Shown here piece by piece: positions 10,504-20,369 of a DNA stretch of 39,826 bases. Both the position numbers and the translations under genes were made by a program. Under the pieces are notes generated by a model, which saw nothing but the letters and a program-made list of their open reading frames with translations, was not told the origin of the DNA and ran no database searches. The DNA is taken from contig CAMCJM010000004.1 in the NCBI GenBank assembly GCA_945874835.1, forward strand, positions 1 to 39,826, written 5' to 3'. This DNA comes from Pseudomonas synxantha (GTDB taxonomy: Bacteria > Pseudomonadota > Gammaproteobacteria > Pseudomonadales > Pseudomonadaceae). Numbering within the stretch: position 1 is the stretch's first letter; every line of letters starts with the position of its first letter.

Positions 10504-11451
10504 CTAGTGTGCGCGCTGTTCGAGAAAACGCAGGGCCTGATAGAGCATTTGTGTGCGTGGCATGGCGCAACCGGCGTTGGTTGCAGCGGCCAGCGGCGCG
10601 GCATAGATGGCGTGCAATTCCATCGGGCGCTTGAGGGTGTAATCGTGGTACATGCTTGGCAGGTAATCGGGCATGCGGTCGGTGACAGCCAGCAACTTTG
10701 CGGCAAAGCCTTCTGGCAACGGATAACCGCACGCGCTGGCAGCATCCACTACTTCCTGCATGATGGCCTGAATTAAATCGCGGCTGTCAGTGTTGCCCAT
10801 CAGCGCTGTAGTGGCACTGCCGAGCAATACGGCCAGGCCGTTATACGGCACGTTCCACACCAGCTTCTGCCAGCGCGCCTGATTCAATTCGGCCATGGCG
10901 TTGGAATCAAGCCCGGCGGTTTTAAACAGATCGCAGCCTTGCTCAAGGAGTTGCTGACGGCTCTCGGCATCAGCGGCTGGGCCTGAGTGATAGCCGAGGT
11001 TAACGTTGCCCAGCGACTGATGCTCAACCACGCCGGGCGCGCTGCGGTGTGCGCAGATGTAGCAAAGACCGCCCAACAGGTGCAACGAATCCGGCAATAA
11101 AGGACGCAGTTCGTCTTCCACGGCCAGCCCGTTTTGCATCAGCACCACCTTGGCACCGGGTGCTGCCGCCTGAATGATCAGTGGCGCGAGTTCAGCGTTA
11201 CTGGTGGTTTTCGCACCTACCAGCAGCCAGTCGCAGGGCGGCATATCGGCAACCGACTGGTACGCCTGCACCGGTTGCAGGTGCAGTTCGCCGTGCACCG
11301 CGCTGTTGACCCGCAGGCCTTGGCTGGCGACGGCGGTAAACTCGCTGCGCAGCAGAAAGTGCACATCAAAGCCGGCGCGGGCGAGCATCAGGCCATAAAA
11401 GCCGCCAATTGCGCCGGAGCCGATGATGCCGATGCGGGGAGTTGTGTTCAT
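10504..11451 (-). CDS. 2-dehydropantoate 2-reductase family protein (PanE-like)
   Basis: 315 aa. RIGIIGSGAIGGFYGLMLARAGFDVHFLLRSE (NADP-binding motif), VVLMQNGLAVEDEL, ARWQKLVWNVPYNGLAVLL. Confidence 0.93.
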   Translation of the reverse strand: MNTTPRIGIIGSGAIGGFYGLMLARAGFDVHFLLRSEFTAVASQGLRVNSAVHGELHLQPVQAYQSVADMPPCDWLLVGAKTTSNAELAPLIIQAAAPGAKVVLMQNGLAVEDELRPLLPDSLHLLGGLCYICAHRSAPGVVEHQSLGNVNLGYHSGPAADAESRQQLLEQGCDLFKTAGLDSNAMAELNQARWQKLVWNVPYNGLAVLLGSATTALMGNTDSRDLIQAIMQEVVDAASACGYPLPEGFAAKLLAVTDRMPDYLPSMYHDYTLKRPMELHAIYAAPLAAATNAGCAMPRTQMLYQALRFLEQRAH

Positions 11452-11786
11452 CAGGGTAAATCCTCTGCGGGGCGCGACAGGGCGGTGTCCAGCGCCGGAA
11501 TAAGTTCAGTGCTGCGCAGACGGCTCTGCACCGCGCCGAAAAATTGACCATCGACGACGACAAACAGCGCCGGCAAATGGAATACCTCGTATCGCGTCAC
11601 TAAACCTGCGTTGTTGGCGGCATCAATCCACACCAAGCGTTCAACGGGAAGGTGCAGTTTAGGCAGCTCGCGGCGTGCCCAGCGACAACTGGCACAACCT
11701 ATGCTGGTAAAAACCAGCAGTGAAGTACCCGGCAGGTCCAGTAGTTGGCGATCTGCATCAAAATCGGTCAGTCCAAGTTCGGTCAC
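11451..11786 (-). CDS. Thioredoxin-fold family protein
   Basis: 111 aa. SLLVFTSIGCASCRWARRELPKL (CxxC), FHLPALFVVVDGQFFGAVQ. Confidence 0.8.
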   Translation of the reverse strand: MTELGLTDFDADRQLLDLPGTSLLVFTSIGCASCRWARRELPKLHLPVERLVWIDAANNAGLVTRYEVFHLPALFVVVDGQFFGAVQSRLRSTELIPALDTALSRPAEDLP

Positions 11787-11835
11787 TATACTGACCCATG
11801 TGGTATCAAATTGATGGCATTCGAGGTGGTCATAG

Positions 11836-12255
11836 ATGCGTCACTTTTTACGTCATCCCAGTGATATGCCGGTTGAATTGGTGTTGCGCAAACAGGCATT
11901 CGTGCCCAAACAGCGGCTCAACAATATCAGCCTCGGTGGTGTGGCATGCAGCTCCAGTCGCGCGTTCAGGCGCGGTACGGCAGTTGAACTGCGCATTCCC
12001 TTGTTTGGCGAACAAGCCTGCTACCCCGGCTTGGTGGCCTGGTGCCGCAAGCAGGAGGGCGATTACCTGGTGGGAATCGCCTTTGTCGACGAAGACACTC
12101 TGTTTCGCGCGCGCATGGTTGAGCAGGTCTGTCAGATCGAGCATTACCGCCAGCAACGCGAGCGGGTATTGGGCTGCAGCCTGCCCATCGAAACCGTGGC
12201 GCAAGAGTGGATCACTCAGCACGCCGCCGAGTTCTCGCGCGCCAGCCTGAATTAG
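11836..12255 (+). CDS. PilZ domain-containing protein
   Basis: 139 aa. MRHFLRHPSDMPVELVL...NISLGGVACSS...LVAWCRKQEGDYLVGIAFVDED, a PilZ RxxxR...(N/D)xSxxG arrangement. Confidence 0.88.
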   Translation: MRHFLRHPSDMPVELVLRKQAFVPKQRLNNISLGGVACSSSRAFRRGTAVELRIPLFGEQACYPGLVAWCRKQEGDYLVGIAFVDEDTLFRARMVEQVCQIEHYRQQRERVLGCSLPIETVAQEWITQHAAEFSRASLN

Positions 12256-12393
12256 CCTCGCCTTGCGGCTAAGCCATTGTCGAGGCGGGCCTTTACGCGC
12301 TAAGGTTCGGCTTCCCCGCTGTGCTCATATTGCTGTGCTCCGCCACACGGGGATCGCTGGCGGCCGGCACCCGTGACCTGATGACTCTGACTG

Positions 12394-13482
12394 ATGAATA
12401 GCACGATGGCTGATTTACCGATTGATGACCTGAACGTTGCCTCCAACGAAACCCTGATAACCCCCGCACAGCTCAAGCGTGAAATCCCGCTGACCGATGC
12501 TGCGCTGCGCACGGTTGCCAGTGGGCGTGAGGTGATCCGCAATATTCTCGATGGCAAGGATCATCGCCTGTTTGTGGTGGTCGGGCCGTGCTCGATCCAC
12601 GATATCAAGGCCGCTCACGACTATGCCGCGCGTCTTAAAGCGCTGGCCGCCGAGCTGTCAGACAGCCTGTATCTGGTCATGCGCGTGTATTTCGAGAAGC
12701 CGCGTACCACCGTGGGCTGGAAAGGCTTGATTAACGATCCGTTTATGGACGACTCGTTCAAGATTCAGGATGGCCTGCACATTGGTCGTCAGTTACTGCG
12801 TGATTTGGCCGAAATGGGCCTGCCGACGGCCACCGAAGCCCTTGACCCGATCTCCCCGCAGTACCTGCAGGACTTGATCAGCTGGTCGGCCATCGGCGCG
12901 CGCACCACCGAATCGCAAACCCACCGCGAAATGGCCTCTGGCCTGTCGTCTGCAGTGGGTTTCAAGAATGGCACCGACGGCGGCCTGACCGTGGCGATCA
13001 ACGCCCTGCAGTCGGTTTCCAGTCCGCACCGTTTCCTCGGTATCAACCAGGAAGGTGGCGTGTCCATCGTCACCACCAAAGGCAACGCCTACGGTCATGT
13101 GGTGCTGCGCGGTGGCAACGGCAAGCCGAACTATGATTCGGTCAGCGTCGCCGTGTGCGAGCAGGAGCTGACCAAAGCCGGCATCCGTCCGAGCATCATG
13201 GTTGACTGCAGCCACGCCAACTCCAACAAGGACCCGGCCCTGCAACCACTGGTAATGGATAACGTCGCCAACCAGATTCTGGAAGGCAACCAGTCCATCG
13301 TCGGCCTGATGGTTGAAAGCCATTTGGGTTGGGGCGCTCAGTCGATCCCTAAAGATCTGGCGCAGCTCAAATACGGCGTGTCGATCACCGATGCCTGCAT
13401 CGATTGGGACACTACCGAGAAAACCCTGCGCGGTATGCATGCCAAGCTTAAGGAAGTGCTGCCTAAGCGTCAGCGCGGCTAA
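12394..13482 (+). CDS. 3-deoxy-7-phosphoheptulonate synthase (class I DAHP synthase)
   Basis: 362 aa (possible alternative start at 12406). VVVGPCSIHDIKAAHDYAARLK, RVYFEKPRTTVGWKGLINDP, ARTTESQTHREMASGLSSAVGFKNGTDG, VDCSHANSNKD. Confidence 0.97.
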   Translation: MNSTMADLPIDDLNVASNETLITPAQLKREIPLTDAALRTVASGREVIRNILDGKDHRLFVVVGPCSIHDIKAAHDYAARLKALAAELSDSLYLVMRVYFEKPRTTVGWKGLINDPFMDDSFKIQDGLHIGRQLLRDLAEMGLPTATEALDPISPQYLQDLISWSAIGARTTESQTHREMASGLSSAVGFKNGTDGGLTVAINALQSVSSPHRFLGINQEGGVSIVTTKGNAYGHVVLRGGNGKPNYDSVSVAVCEQELTKAGIRPSIMVDCSHANSNKDPALQPLVMDNVANQILEGNQSIVGLMVESHLGWGAQSIPKDLAQLKYGVSITDACIDWDTTEKTLRGMHAKLKEVLPKRQRG

Positions 13483-13498
13483 CTTCAGCGGCTGCAAT

Positions 13499-13537
13499 AA
13501 AAACGGGCTTATGCGTGATGCATAAGCCCGTTTTTAT
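13499..13537 (+). terminator. Rho-independent terminator after DAHP synthase
   Basis: aaaaacgggcttatgcgtgatgcataagcccgttttta: long perfect stem plus T run. Confidence 0.88.
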
Positions 13538-13560
13538 TGAACGACTGAAAGGGGCGCTGT

Positions 13561-13620
13561 GTGGGAGGGGCTTTAGCCGCGAACCTTTATCGCTGTTGTC
13601 GCGGCTAAAGCCCCTCCCAC
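13561..13620. repeat. REP-like palindrome with 22-bp perfect arms
   Basis: gtgggaggggctttagccgcga ... tcgcggctaaagcccctcccac, perfectly complementary arms. Same family as 4675-4744. Confidence 0.88.
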
Positions 13621-13627
13621 GGGACAC

Positions 13628-14827
13628 TTAAACGTCCCGCTTGCCCCAGTTGAGAATCGCCAGGGTCAGCAGCCCCGCAACAATCCCCCAGAACGCAGAG
13701 CCCACCGAGAACAGGGTCATGCCTGAGGCGGTGACGAGAAAGGTGATCAGCGCCGCTTCGCGTTCTTTCGGCTCGCTCATGGCTTGGGTCAGGCCGCCGA
13801 TGATTGAAGCGAACAGGGCGAGGGCGGCGATGGACAGGATCAGCGCTTTCGGCAATGCGGCAAACAGCGCGGCCAAGGTTGCACCGAAGATGCCGGCGAT
13901 GCCATAGAACACACCGCACCAGATAGCGGCGGTGTAGCGTTTTTTCGGGTCTTCGTGGGCTTCCGGGCCAGCGCAGATCGCCGCGCTGATGGCCGCCATA
14001 TGGATGCCATGGCTGCCGAACGGCGCGAGCAGCATGGAGGTCAGGCCAGTGGTGGTCAGCAGAGGGCTGGCCGGCACGTCATAGCCGTTGGCGCGCAGCA
14101 CAGCCATGCCGGGCAGGTTCTGCGAGGCCATGGCGACGATAAACAGCGGAATGCCAATACTGACGGCCGCGGCCACGGAGAAGCTTGGCGTGGTCCATTC
14201 CGGCACAGCCAGTTGCAGCTCGAAATGCTCGAAGTTGAGCAGGCCGAAGAGCGCAGCCAGCACGCTGCCGACAATCAGTGCCGCCAATACGGCATAGCGC
14301 GGAAACAGGCGTTTACCAAACAGGTAAGCCAGCAGCATGGCCACCACCAACACCGGCTGTTGCTCGGCGGCCACGCAGATTTCCAGGCCGATCTTGAACA
14401 GCACACCGGCAAGCAGCGCGGCGGCGATGGAGGCGGGGATGCGGCGCATCAGGCGGTCGAAGCTGCCGGTCAGGCCAATCAGAACAATCAGCCCGGAGGC
14501 GAGGATGTAGGCACCGATCGCTTCGCTGTAAGACACACCGGGCAGGCTGGTGATCAGCAGGGCAGCGCCTGGGGTGGACCAGGCGATCATGATCGGCGCG
14601 CGGTAGCGCAGCGACAGGCCGATGCAGCAAATCGCCATGCCAATCGACAGCGCCCAGATCCACGAGGAAATCTGTCCGTTAGTCAGGCCCGCGGCCTGGC
14701 CTGCCTGAAACATCAGCACCAGGGAGCTGGTGTAGCCGGTCAGCATGGCGATAAAACCGGCGACCACCGCCGAGGTTGAGGTGTCAGCCAGTGGCCGCAA
14801 GCGGGTGTGTGGCAGATCGTGCATCAA
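13628..14827 (-). CDS. benE: Benzoate/H(+) symporter BenE family transporter
   Basis: 399 aa, multi-TM. AVVAGFIAMLTGYTSSLVLMFQAGQAAGLTNGQISSWIWALSIGM, IAWSTPGAALL, APFGSHGIHMAAISAAICAGPEAHEDPKKRY. Confidence 0.93.
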   Translation of the reverse strand: MMHDLPHTRLRPLADTSTSAVVAGFIAMLTGYTSSLVLMFQAGQAAGLTNGQISSWIWALSIGMAICCIGLSLRYRAPIMIAWSTPGAALLITSLPGVSYSEAIGAYILASGLIVLIGLTGSFDRLMRRIPASIAAALLAGVLFKIGLEICVAAEQQPVLVVAMLLAYLFGKRLFPRYAVLAALIVGSVLAALFGLLNFEHFELQLAVPEWTTPSFSVAAAVSIGIPLFIVAMASQNLPGMAVLRANGYDVPASPLLTTTGLTSMLLAPFGSHGIHMAAISAAICAGPEAHEDPKKRYTAAIWCGVFYGIAGIFGATLAALFAALPKALILSIAALALFASIIGGLTQAMSEPKEREAALITFLVTASGMTLFSVGSAFWGIVAGLLTLAILNWGKRDV

Positions 14828-15435
14828 AGCAATCCGCTGTCAGCGAAAATGGGGTATAGCGAGGCTAACAGCAGCAGGGCCATGCCGATATTGAAAACAC
14901 GTAAGCGCTGCGCATCCTGCAACCAGTTGCGCAGAAGGCTACCGGCAACGATCCAGGCACTCGTGGTCGGGCAATTGACCAAGACAAATAGCGCTGAAAT
15001 CAGCAGTACATTGGTTATGAAATTGTCCTGCGGCGTATAGTTGGTGATCGCCCCAATCGCCATGATCCACGCCTTCGGGTTAACCCATTGAAAAGCCGTA
15101 GCCTGAAGGAAACTAAGCGGTTTGCCGAGGGCAGAGGCTTGCCTGCTAGGCGCGCAAGCATTGGCGATCTTCCAGGCCAGGTACAGCATGTAGGCCTCTC
15201 CGACATAGCGCAGCACGGTATAGAGCACTGGTACCTGTTCAAACACCTGGCCGAGCCCCAGGCCGAACGATAGCACCAGCAGCATCAGTCCCAGGCTGCT
15301 GCCCAGCATATGCGGCAAGGTCCGCCTTAGCCCGAAGTTTGCCCCAGAGGCAAGCAGCATGGTGTTGTTCGGCCCCGGCGTTACGGAGGTGACAAAGGCA
15401 AAGGCGATAAAGGCGAGCAACAATTCGGCGGTCAT
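14824..15435 (-). CDS. LysE family translocator
   Basis: 203 aa. LLLAFIAFAFVTSVTPGPNNTMLLASGANFGLRRTLPHMLGSSLG and AFQWVNPKAWIMAIGAI. Confidence 0.93.
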   Translation of the reverse strand: MTAELLLAFIAFAFVTSVTPGPNNTMLLASGANFGLRRTLPHMLGSSLGLMLLVLSFGLGLGQVFEQVPVLYTVLRYVGEAYMLYLAWKIANACAPSRQASALGKPLSFLQATAFQWVNPKAWIMAIGAITNYTPQDNFITNVLLISALFVLVNCPTTSAWIVAGSLLRNWLQDAQRLRVFNIGMALLLLASLYPIFADSGLL

Positions 15436-15564
15436 GGCAGTGGCACTCAGGGACAGTGCTGTTCAGCCTAAGGGGCGCAGGGCGGGGCGTCGCGGTACAG
15501 CGGGGCGGGCATTGGGCGTAACAGTTAAAAAGTGTTTAGGTAAAAGCCCCGTACAGTTAAATGC

Positions 15565-15632
15565 GTATCCAGAATGTAATTCGGGAAAAAGTAGCCAGCC
15601 TGACGTCCGTTCCCGGATTGCATCCGGGCTAC
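15565..15632. repeat. CCCGGAT-type intergenic inverted repeat
   Basis: gtatccagaatgtaattcgggaa (15565-15587, degenerate) facing tcccggattgcatccgggctac (15611-15632). Same family as 4597-4662. Confidence 0.6.
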
Positions 15633-15644
15633 CTGGGCAGGGGA

Positions 15645-16085
15645 CTAGCGCCACGCCAGCGCCTGGTTGACCTTGAGCCAGCCTTGCACCGCGCCGTCAT
15701 CCACTTCAGCGAAGACGCGTTGCAGCAGTTTGGCCTGCTCGCGGCGCAGCGCTTGTTCCAGCTTGGCCCCTTCGGCGGTAAAGCTGAGCAGGCGTTTACG
15801 TTTGTCGTCTTCGGCGGTCAGGCTGTGCACCAAGTGCATTTCTTGCAGCTGGCGCAGCGGGGTGTTGAGCGCCTGTTTGCTCACGCCCAGGTAGGCCAGC
15901 AGTTCTTTCATGCTCAGCCCTGGGTATTTGGCGATAAAAAACAAAATGCGGTGATGCACCCGCGACAGGCCGCGACGCGCCAGCATTTCATCGGCTTTGG
16001 CGGTGAACGCCTGATAGCCAAAGAAGAAGGCTTCCATGGCAATCTGTTGAGAAGATGTGCTCTTGAGATCCAACATTAAGGTCAA
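15645..16085 (-). CDS. MarR family winged-helix transcriptional regulator
   Basis: 146 aa. LARRGLSRVHHRILFFIAKYPGLSMKELLAYLGVSKQALNTPLRQLQEMHLVHSLTAEDDKRKRLLSFTAEG. Confidence 0.9.
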   Translation of the reverse strand: MTLMLDLKSTSSQQIAMEAFFFGYQAFTAKADEMLARRGLSRVHHRILFFIAKYPGLSMKELLAYLGVSKQALNTPLRQLQEMHLVHSLTAEDDKRKRLLSFTAEGAKLEQALRREQAKLLQRVFAEVDDGAVQGWLKVNQALAWR

Positions 16086-16187
16086 GCCTGTTGACGTATC
16101 TGGGTGGGTCGTCGTAGTTCCCGGACATGCCCATTTCGGTCAAACAGTTTGACCTATTTTTATTTGCCCATGCTACCGGTGAGATCC

Positions 16188-17354
16188 ATGGCCTTTTCTG
16201 CACGTGTTGCCCGCCTTAAAAGCTCCCTTATCCGTGAAATCCTGGCTGCGGCGCAGCGTCCGGAAGTCATGTCGTTTGCCGGTGGGCTGCCTGCCGAACC
16301 CATGCTGCCCAAGGTCGACTGGGCCGACATGCCCGCTAGCATGGGTCAATACGGCATGAGTGAAGGCGAGCCGGCCCTGCGTGAAGTAATTGCCGCCGAA
16401 GCCCGCGCCGTGGGCGTGCCTTGCGACGCGAGTCAGGTGATGATCGTCAGCGGCTCGCAGCAAACCCTCGATTTAGCCAGCAAGCTGTTTATTGATCGGG
16501 GCACCGAGGTGCTGCTCGAAGCGCCCACCTATTTGGCCGCGCTGCAGGCGTTTCAGTTTTTTAGTGCCGATTGCATCGCCGTGCCGCAGGAGGCCGATGG
16601 CCCGCAACTCGATGCCCTGCGCCAGCGTCTGGAAAACCATAAACCGGCTTTCGCCTATTTGATTCCGACCTTCCAGAACCCTTCGGCGGTGCGTTACAGC
16701 GAAGCCAAGCGCGATGCCGTCGCGGCCTTGCTCGATGAGTTCGGCGTGACCCTGATCGAAGACGAGCCCTACCGCGAGCTGGTGTTTGACGGTGGCAGCG
16801 CCACGCCGATTGTCAGCCGCCTGCAGAAAGCCAGCTGGATCTACACCGGCACCGTGTCGAAAACCCTGTTGCCGGGCCTGCGCGTCGGCTACCTGATCGC
16901 CACCCCGGATCTGTACCCGCACTTGCTGCGCTTGAAGCAATCGGCCGACTTGCACACCAACCGCATTGGCCAGTGGCAGGCGTTGCAGTGGTTGGGCAGC
17001 GAGAAATACCGTGGCCATTTGGCTGAACTGCGTGACTTCTACCGCCTGCGCCGTGACGCCATGCAGGCCGCGCTGGAAGAACACTTCAGTGATTTGGCCG
17101 ACTGGCAAATTCCCCAAGGCGGGCTGTTCTTCTGGCTGACCCTCAAGCAACCGCTGGACACCCGTACGCTGCTGGCTCCGGCCCTGGCGCAGAACGTGGC
17201 GTTTATGCCGGGTGAGCCGTTCTTTATCGACCCGGACGCTCATCCTGGTCACCTGCGCCTGAACTTCAGCCATGTCGCACCGGAGCGCCTGGGTGAAGGG
17301 CTCAAACGCTTGGCCGAGGTGATCCGTCAGGCGCAGGCTGGCGCAGCAGTTTGA
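16188..17354 (+). CDS. PLP-dependent aminotransferase (class I/II, MocR/LysN-like)
   Basis: MAFSARVARLKSSLIREILAAAQRPEVMSFAGGLPAEPMLP, VSGSQQTLDLASKLFIDRGTEVLLEAPTY, YTGTVSKTLLPGLRVGYLIA (PLP lysine motif). Confidence 0.93.
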   Translation: MAFSARVARLKSSLIREILAAAQRPEVMSFAGGLPAEPMLPKVDWADMPASMGQYGMSEGEPALREVIAAEARAVGVPCDASQVMIVSGSQQTLDLASKLFIDRGTEVLLEAPTYLAALQAFQFFSADCIAVPQEADGPQLDALRQRLENHKPAFAYLIPTFQNPSAVRYSEAKRDAVAALLDEFGVTLIEDEPYRELVFDGGSATPIVSRLQKASWIYTGTVSKTLLPGLRVGYLIATPDLYPHLLRLKQSADLHTNRIGQWQALQWLGSEKYRGHLAELRDFYRLRRDAMQAALEEHFSDLADWQIPQGGLFFWLTLKQPLDTRTLLAPALAQNVAFMPGEPFFIDPDAHPGHLRLNFSHVAPERLGEGLKRLAEVIRQAQAGAAV

Positions 17355-17360
17355 ACTAGG

Positions 17361-17468
17361 TGTAGGAGCCAGCTTGCTGCGGTCCGGCGTCCTGGCGATC
17401 GGCTGCAAGCGAAAGCATCGCCAGTACGTCGGCCGCAGCAAGGACTAGGCGTCCCCTTGGCTCCTACA
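17361..17468. repeat. Imperfect palindromic intergenic repeat
   Basis: tgtaggagccagcttgctgcgg ... ccgcagcaagg...ttggctcctaca: complementary ends and inner CTGGCGAT/ATCGCCAG. Confidence 0.65.
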
Positions 17469-17501
17469 GATAGCAGATGGATAGGAAATACAGGAGGCTT
17501 T

Positions 17502-18104
17502 ATGCACAAGGTCTACGGCGACTGCCGTTCCGGCAACTGCTACAAGATCAAACTGATGCTGCACCTGCTTGCGCTGCCTTATGAGTGGGTGGCGATTGAC
17601 GTGCTCAAGGGCGAAACCCAGCGCGATGATTTTCTGGCCAAGAACCCCAACGGTAAGATCCCGGTGCTGGAGTTGGCAGACGGCACCTGCCTGTGGGAGT
17701 CCAATGCCATCCTCAACTTCCTTGCCGATGGCACGGAATATTTGCCGAGTGAACCGCGCTTGCGCACCCAGGTGCTGCAATGGCAGTTTTTTGAGCAATA
17801 CAGCCATGAGCCTTATGTGGCGGTCGCGCGCTTTATTCAGCTGTATCAGGGTATGCCTGAGGAGCGTCTTGCCGAGTACAAGGAATGTCACGTTCGTGGG
17901 CACAAGGCATTTAAGGTGATGGAGCAGCAGTTGCAGCGCACGCCTTATCTGGTGGGCGACAAGCTTTCGATTGCCGATATCGCGCTGTATGCCTACAGCC
18001 ATGTGGCGGATGAAGGTGGTTTCGACCTGTCGCCATACCCAGCCATTGGTGCTTGGTTAGCGCGGGTTGCCAGCCATCCGCGTTATGTGGGCATGCTCGA
18101 CTGA
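17502..18104 (+). CDS. Glutathione S-transferase family protein
   Basis: MHKVYGDCRSGNCYKIKLMLHLLALPYEWVAIDVLKGETQRDDFLAKNPNGKIPVLELADGTCLWESNAILNFLA; caggagg SD upstream. Confidence 0.95.
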   Translation: MHKVYGDCRSGNCYKIKLMLHLLALPYEWVAIDVLKGETQRDDFLAKNPNGKIPVLELADGTCLWESNAILNFLADGTEYLPSEPRLRTQVLQWQFFEQYSHEPYVAVARFIQLYQGMPEERLAEYKECHVRGHKAFKVMEQQLQRTPYLVGDKLSIADIALYAYSHVADEGGFDLSPYPAIGAWLARVASHPRYVGMLD

Positions 18105-18205
18105 CAGCCGGCCGGGTGAAATGAGCGTTGATAGGCTCTGAGCTTTCTCACCGCTCAGTTTCCAGCTCCCTGTAAAAAGCACTTATCATTCAACGATCTA
18201 TCTAT

Positions 18206-20140
18206 TTGACTGGGTCGCGGATGCCATCTGCTGTTCAGCGCTATAAGCGACTCATCTCCGCTACCCTGGCGCGTTATTTCCCGCACACCACCGCCTACCT
18301 GCGCGCCGAGCGTGAAGCGGCTGCAGCGCTCAAGCAGCCTGTGCTCGCGGTTAAAAAAGCCGCCCGGCAGAAGCCGCCGGGTGCGGCTAAGGCGCGCCGC
18401 ACAAGCGCTAAAACCCCCACTGCAGGTATTTACGGGCCGGCGTTGCTGGCGGTGGATGCCGCGCGTTGTCAGGCCATGCGTGATCAGGTGGCGCGGGGCG
18501 TGACGGCTGGTGTACTCAGCGCCCCTTCGGATGAGCAGTGGGCGATGATTCTCAGTCCGCATCCGCTCACACGGATTTTTGCCGGGGCCGGTTCGGGCAA
18601 ATCCACCACGCTGGTGCTGCGCGTAGTGTTTATGTTTTGCCACCTGGGTATCAAGCCTGAACAGCTCACGGTGATTTCCTTCACCAACGCCTCCTGCGCC
18701 GAGTTGCGCGAACAACTGTGCACAGTCTTGCCGCTGTTTGCTTACCCATTCAATGCCAAACAAGCGCGCGACTGTGTGCGCACCTTTCATTCGGCCATGG
18801 CCACCTTGGCTAAGCCGCTACTGGGTAATCCTGGCTGGTTTGAGCAACTGGGCGATAAGCAAGCTGCCGCGCATGAGCTGGACAATCCGCTTGCCAGCGG
18901 GCGTTTGCGGCCGGCCCAGCAGCGCTGTCTAAAGCAGGCGTATCAGCAGTGCTATGCCGAACAAGTGGGCTTTCGTCAGGCGGTGCATACGCTGTTGCAA
19001 CTGCCCTTGCCCAGCGATGGCAAGCCTGTGCCCAAAGCCCCTCTGGAACCCTACAAATTGCCGGGTGAGTTTCACACTGCGCCCCTGTACGAGGTGTTTT
19101 ACAACCAGGCCGGTTTTGCCCAGAGCATCGGCATTGCGCCAGCGGCTTTACAGGCTCAGGCGTTGGCTGGGTCGGCGCAGGTGCGCGCATTTGCCCAGGC
19201 GCTGGCGTTGTTCTGGCCGTATTTCGAGCGTGATCTGCAGACTCAGGGGCTGCTCACCTTCAATGACGCGTTTGCCCAACTGACGGCGCGTTTGAATAAC
19301 CACGAAGAGGCGTTCCCCGTTGAGCGGCTGGCAACTTTTAGTCACCTGTTGATCGACGAGTTTCAAGACATCTCGCCGCAGATTGTCCTTTGGCTGCAGG
19401 CCGTCCAGCGTCGTCTGGCCGGGCAGGGTACAAGCGTTAGCCTGATGGCGATTGGTGATGACTGGCAATCGATCTACGGTTGGCGCGGCAGCTCGCCTGA
19501 GTTGTTTATCGATTTCGACCGGCACTTTCCGGGTAAAGGCCGGGCCAAGCGCAGCGCCGTGCTGAGCCTGGCCAATAACTACCGCTCGATTGAGCCGATT
19601 ATCCGCGACGGCGAAGCGTTGTTGGGCGGCGTGCAGCACAAACAAGCAAAAACCAGCCAGGCGATCAAAACCACCCAACCCGGCGAGCATGGCGTGCGCT
19701 TGATTCAGCGCTTCGACAGCAAGTCGCGTTTGCCGGAGTTGCTCGCGCACATCAACCAGCAATGCGCCTACGCGGCCGAGCACAACAGCCGTGAGCGCAA
19801 CGCGGTGCTGCTGCTCAGTCGGCGCAACGAGCCGTTGCAGGCCATCACCGCGCAGTTGGATAAAAAGCTGCCGGTCAAAGCCTGCACCATCCACCGCGCC
19901 AAGGGTTTGCAGGCTGAAGTGGCGATCATCCTCGACGACTGCCAACCGCCGGAACCACACCCGCTGCGCAACGCGCTGTACGCCTATTCGGGCTTCTTCG
20001 CCGGCAGCTACGACCAAGCCATGCAGGACGAAAGCCTGCGCCTGGCATACGTAGCGGTGACCCGTGGCGTCAGCCGGGTGTTTTGGTACTGCCAGAAAAC
20101 CCAAGGCGCAACGCGCATCCTGGCAGGGCGGGGCAAGTAG
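18206..20140 (+). CDS. UvrD-helicase domain-containing protein (SF1)
   Basis: 644 aa. GAGSGKSTTLVLRVV (Walker A), LLIDEFQDISPQIV (Walker B), AIGDDWQSIYGWRGSSPELF, CTIHRAKGLQAEVAIIL, LAYVAVTRGVSRVF. Confidence 0.93.
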   Translation: MTGSRMPSAVQRYKRLISATLARYFPHTTAYLRAEREAAAALKQPVLAVKKAARQKPPGAAKARRTSAKTPTAGIYGPALLAVDAARCQAMRDQVARGVTAGVLSAPSDEQWAMILSPHPLTRIFAGAGSGKSTTLVLRVVFMFCHLGIKPEQLTVISFTNASCAELREQLCTVLPLFAYPFNAKQARDCVRTFHSAMATLAKPLLGNPGWFEQLGDKQAAAHELDNPLASGRLRPAQQRCLKQAYQQCYAEQVGFRQAVHTLLQLPLPSDGKPVPKAPLEPYKLPGEFHTAPLYEVFYNQAGFAQSIGIAPAALQAQALAGSAQVRAFAQALALFWPYFERDLQTQGLLTFNDAFAQLTARLNNHEEAFPVERLATFSHLLIDEFQDISPQIVLWLQAVQRRLAGQGTSVSLMAIGDDWQSIYGWRGSSPELFIDFDRHFPGKGRAKRSAVLSLANNYRSIEPIIRDGEALLGGVQHKQAKTSQAIKTTQPGEHGVRLIQRFDSKSRLPELLAHINQQCAYAAEHNSRERNAVLLLSRRNEPLQAITAQLDKKLPVKACTIHRAKGLQAEVAIILDDCQPPEPHPLRNALYAYSGFFAGSYDQAMQDESLRLAYVAVTRGVSRVFWYCQKTQGATRILAGRGK

Positions 20141-20369
20141 AAGTTCCCTCTTGGTGTCAGTGCTGCGATGTCGTTGGCAGATTGGCTAAATCACTTCTGC
20201 TTATTCACCCAGACGGGATCGCTGCACTTGTCGGCCAAAGCCGCGCGCGGGCTGCAGGTTCGCTGCGAATGGCGGCAAATCCCACCATTTCGTCTCAGTA
20301 ACCCTCGGGCTAGAGCCTTAGAAATAAATTGACGCAACTTCTGCGAGTGGTTAGTTTTGCCCTCTTTAT

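Noticed and set aside
12394-13482. DAHP synthase as a dedicated chorismate-supply gene for the siderophore
   Set aside because: It lies about 7 kb upstream with its own terminator among housekeeping genes near cysB; ordinary chromosomal copy is the simpler reading.
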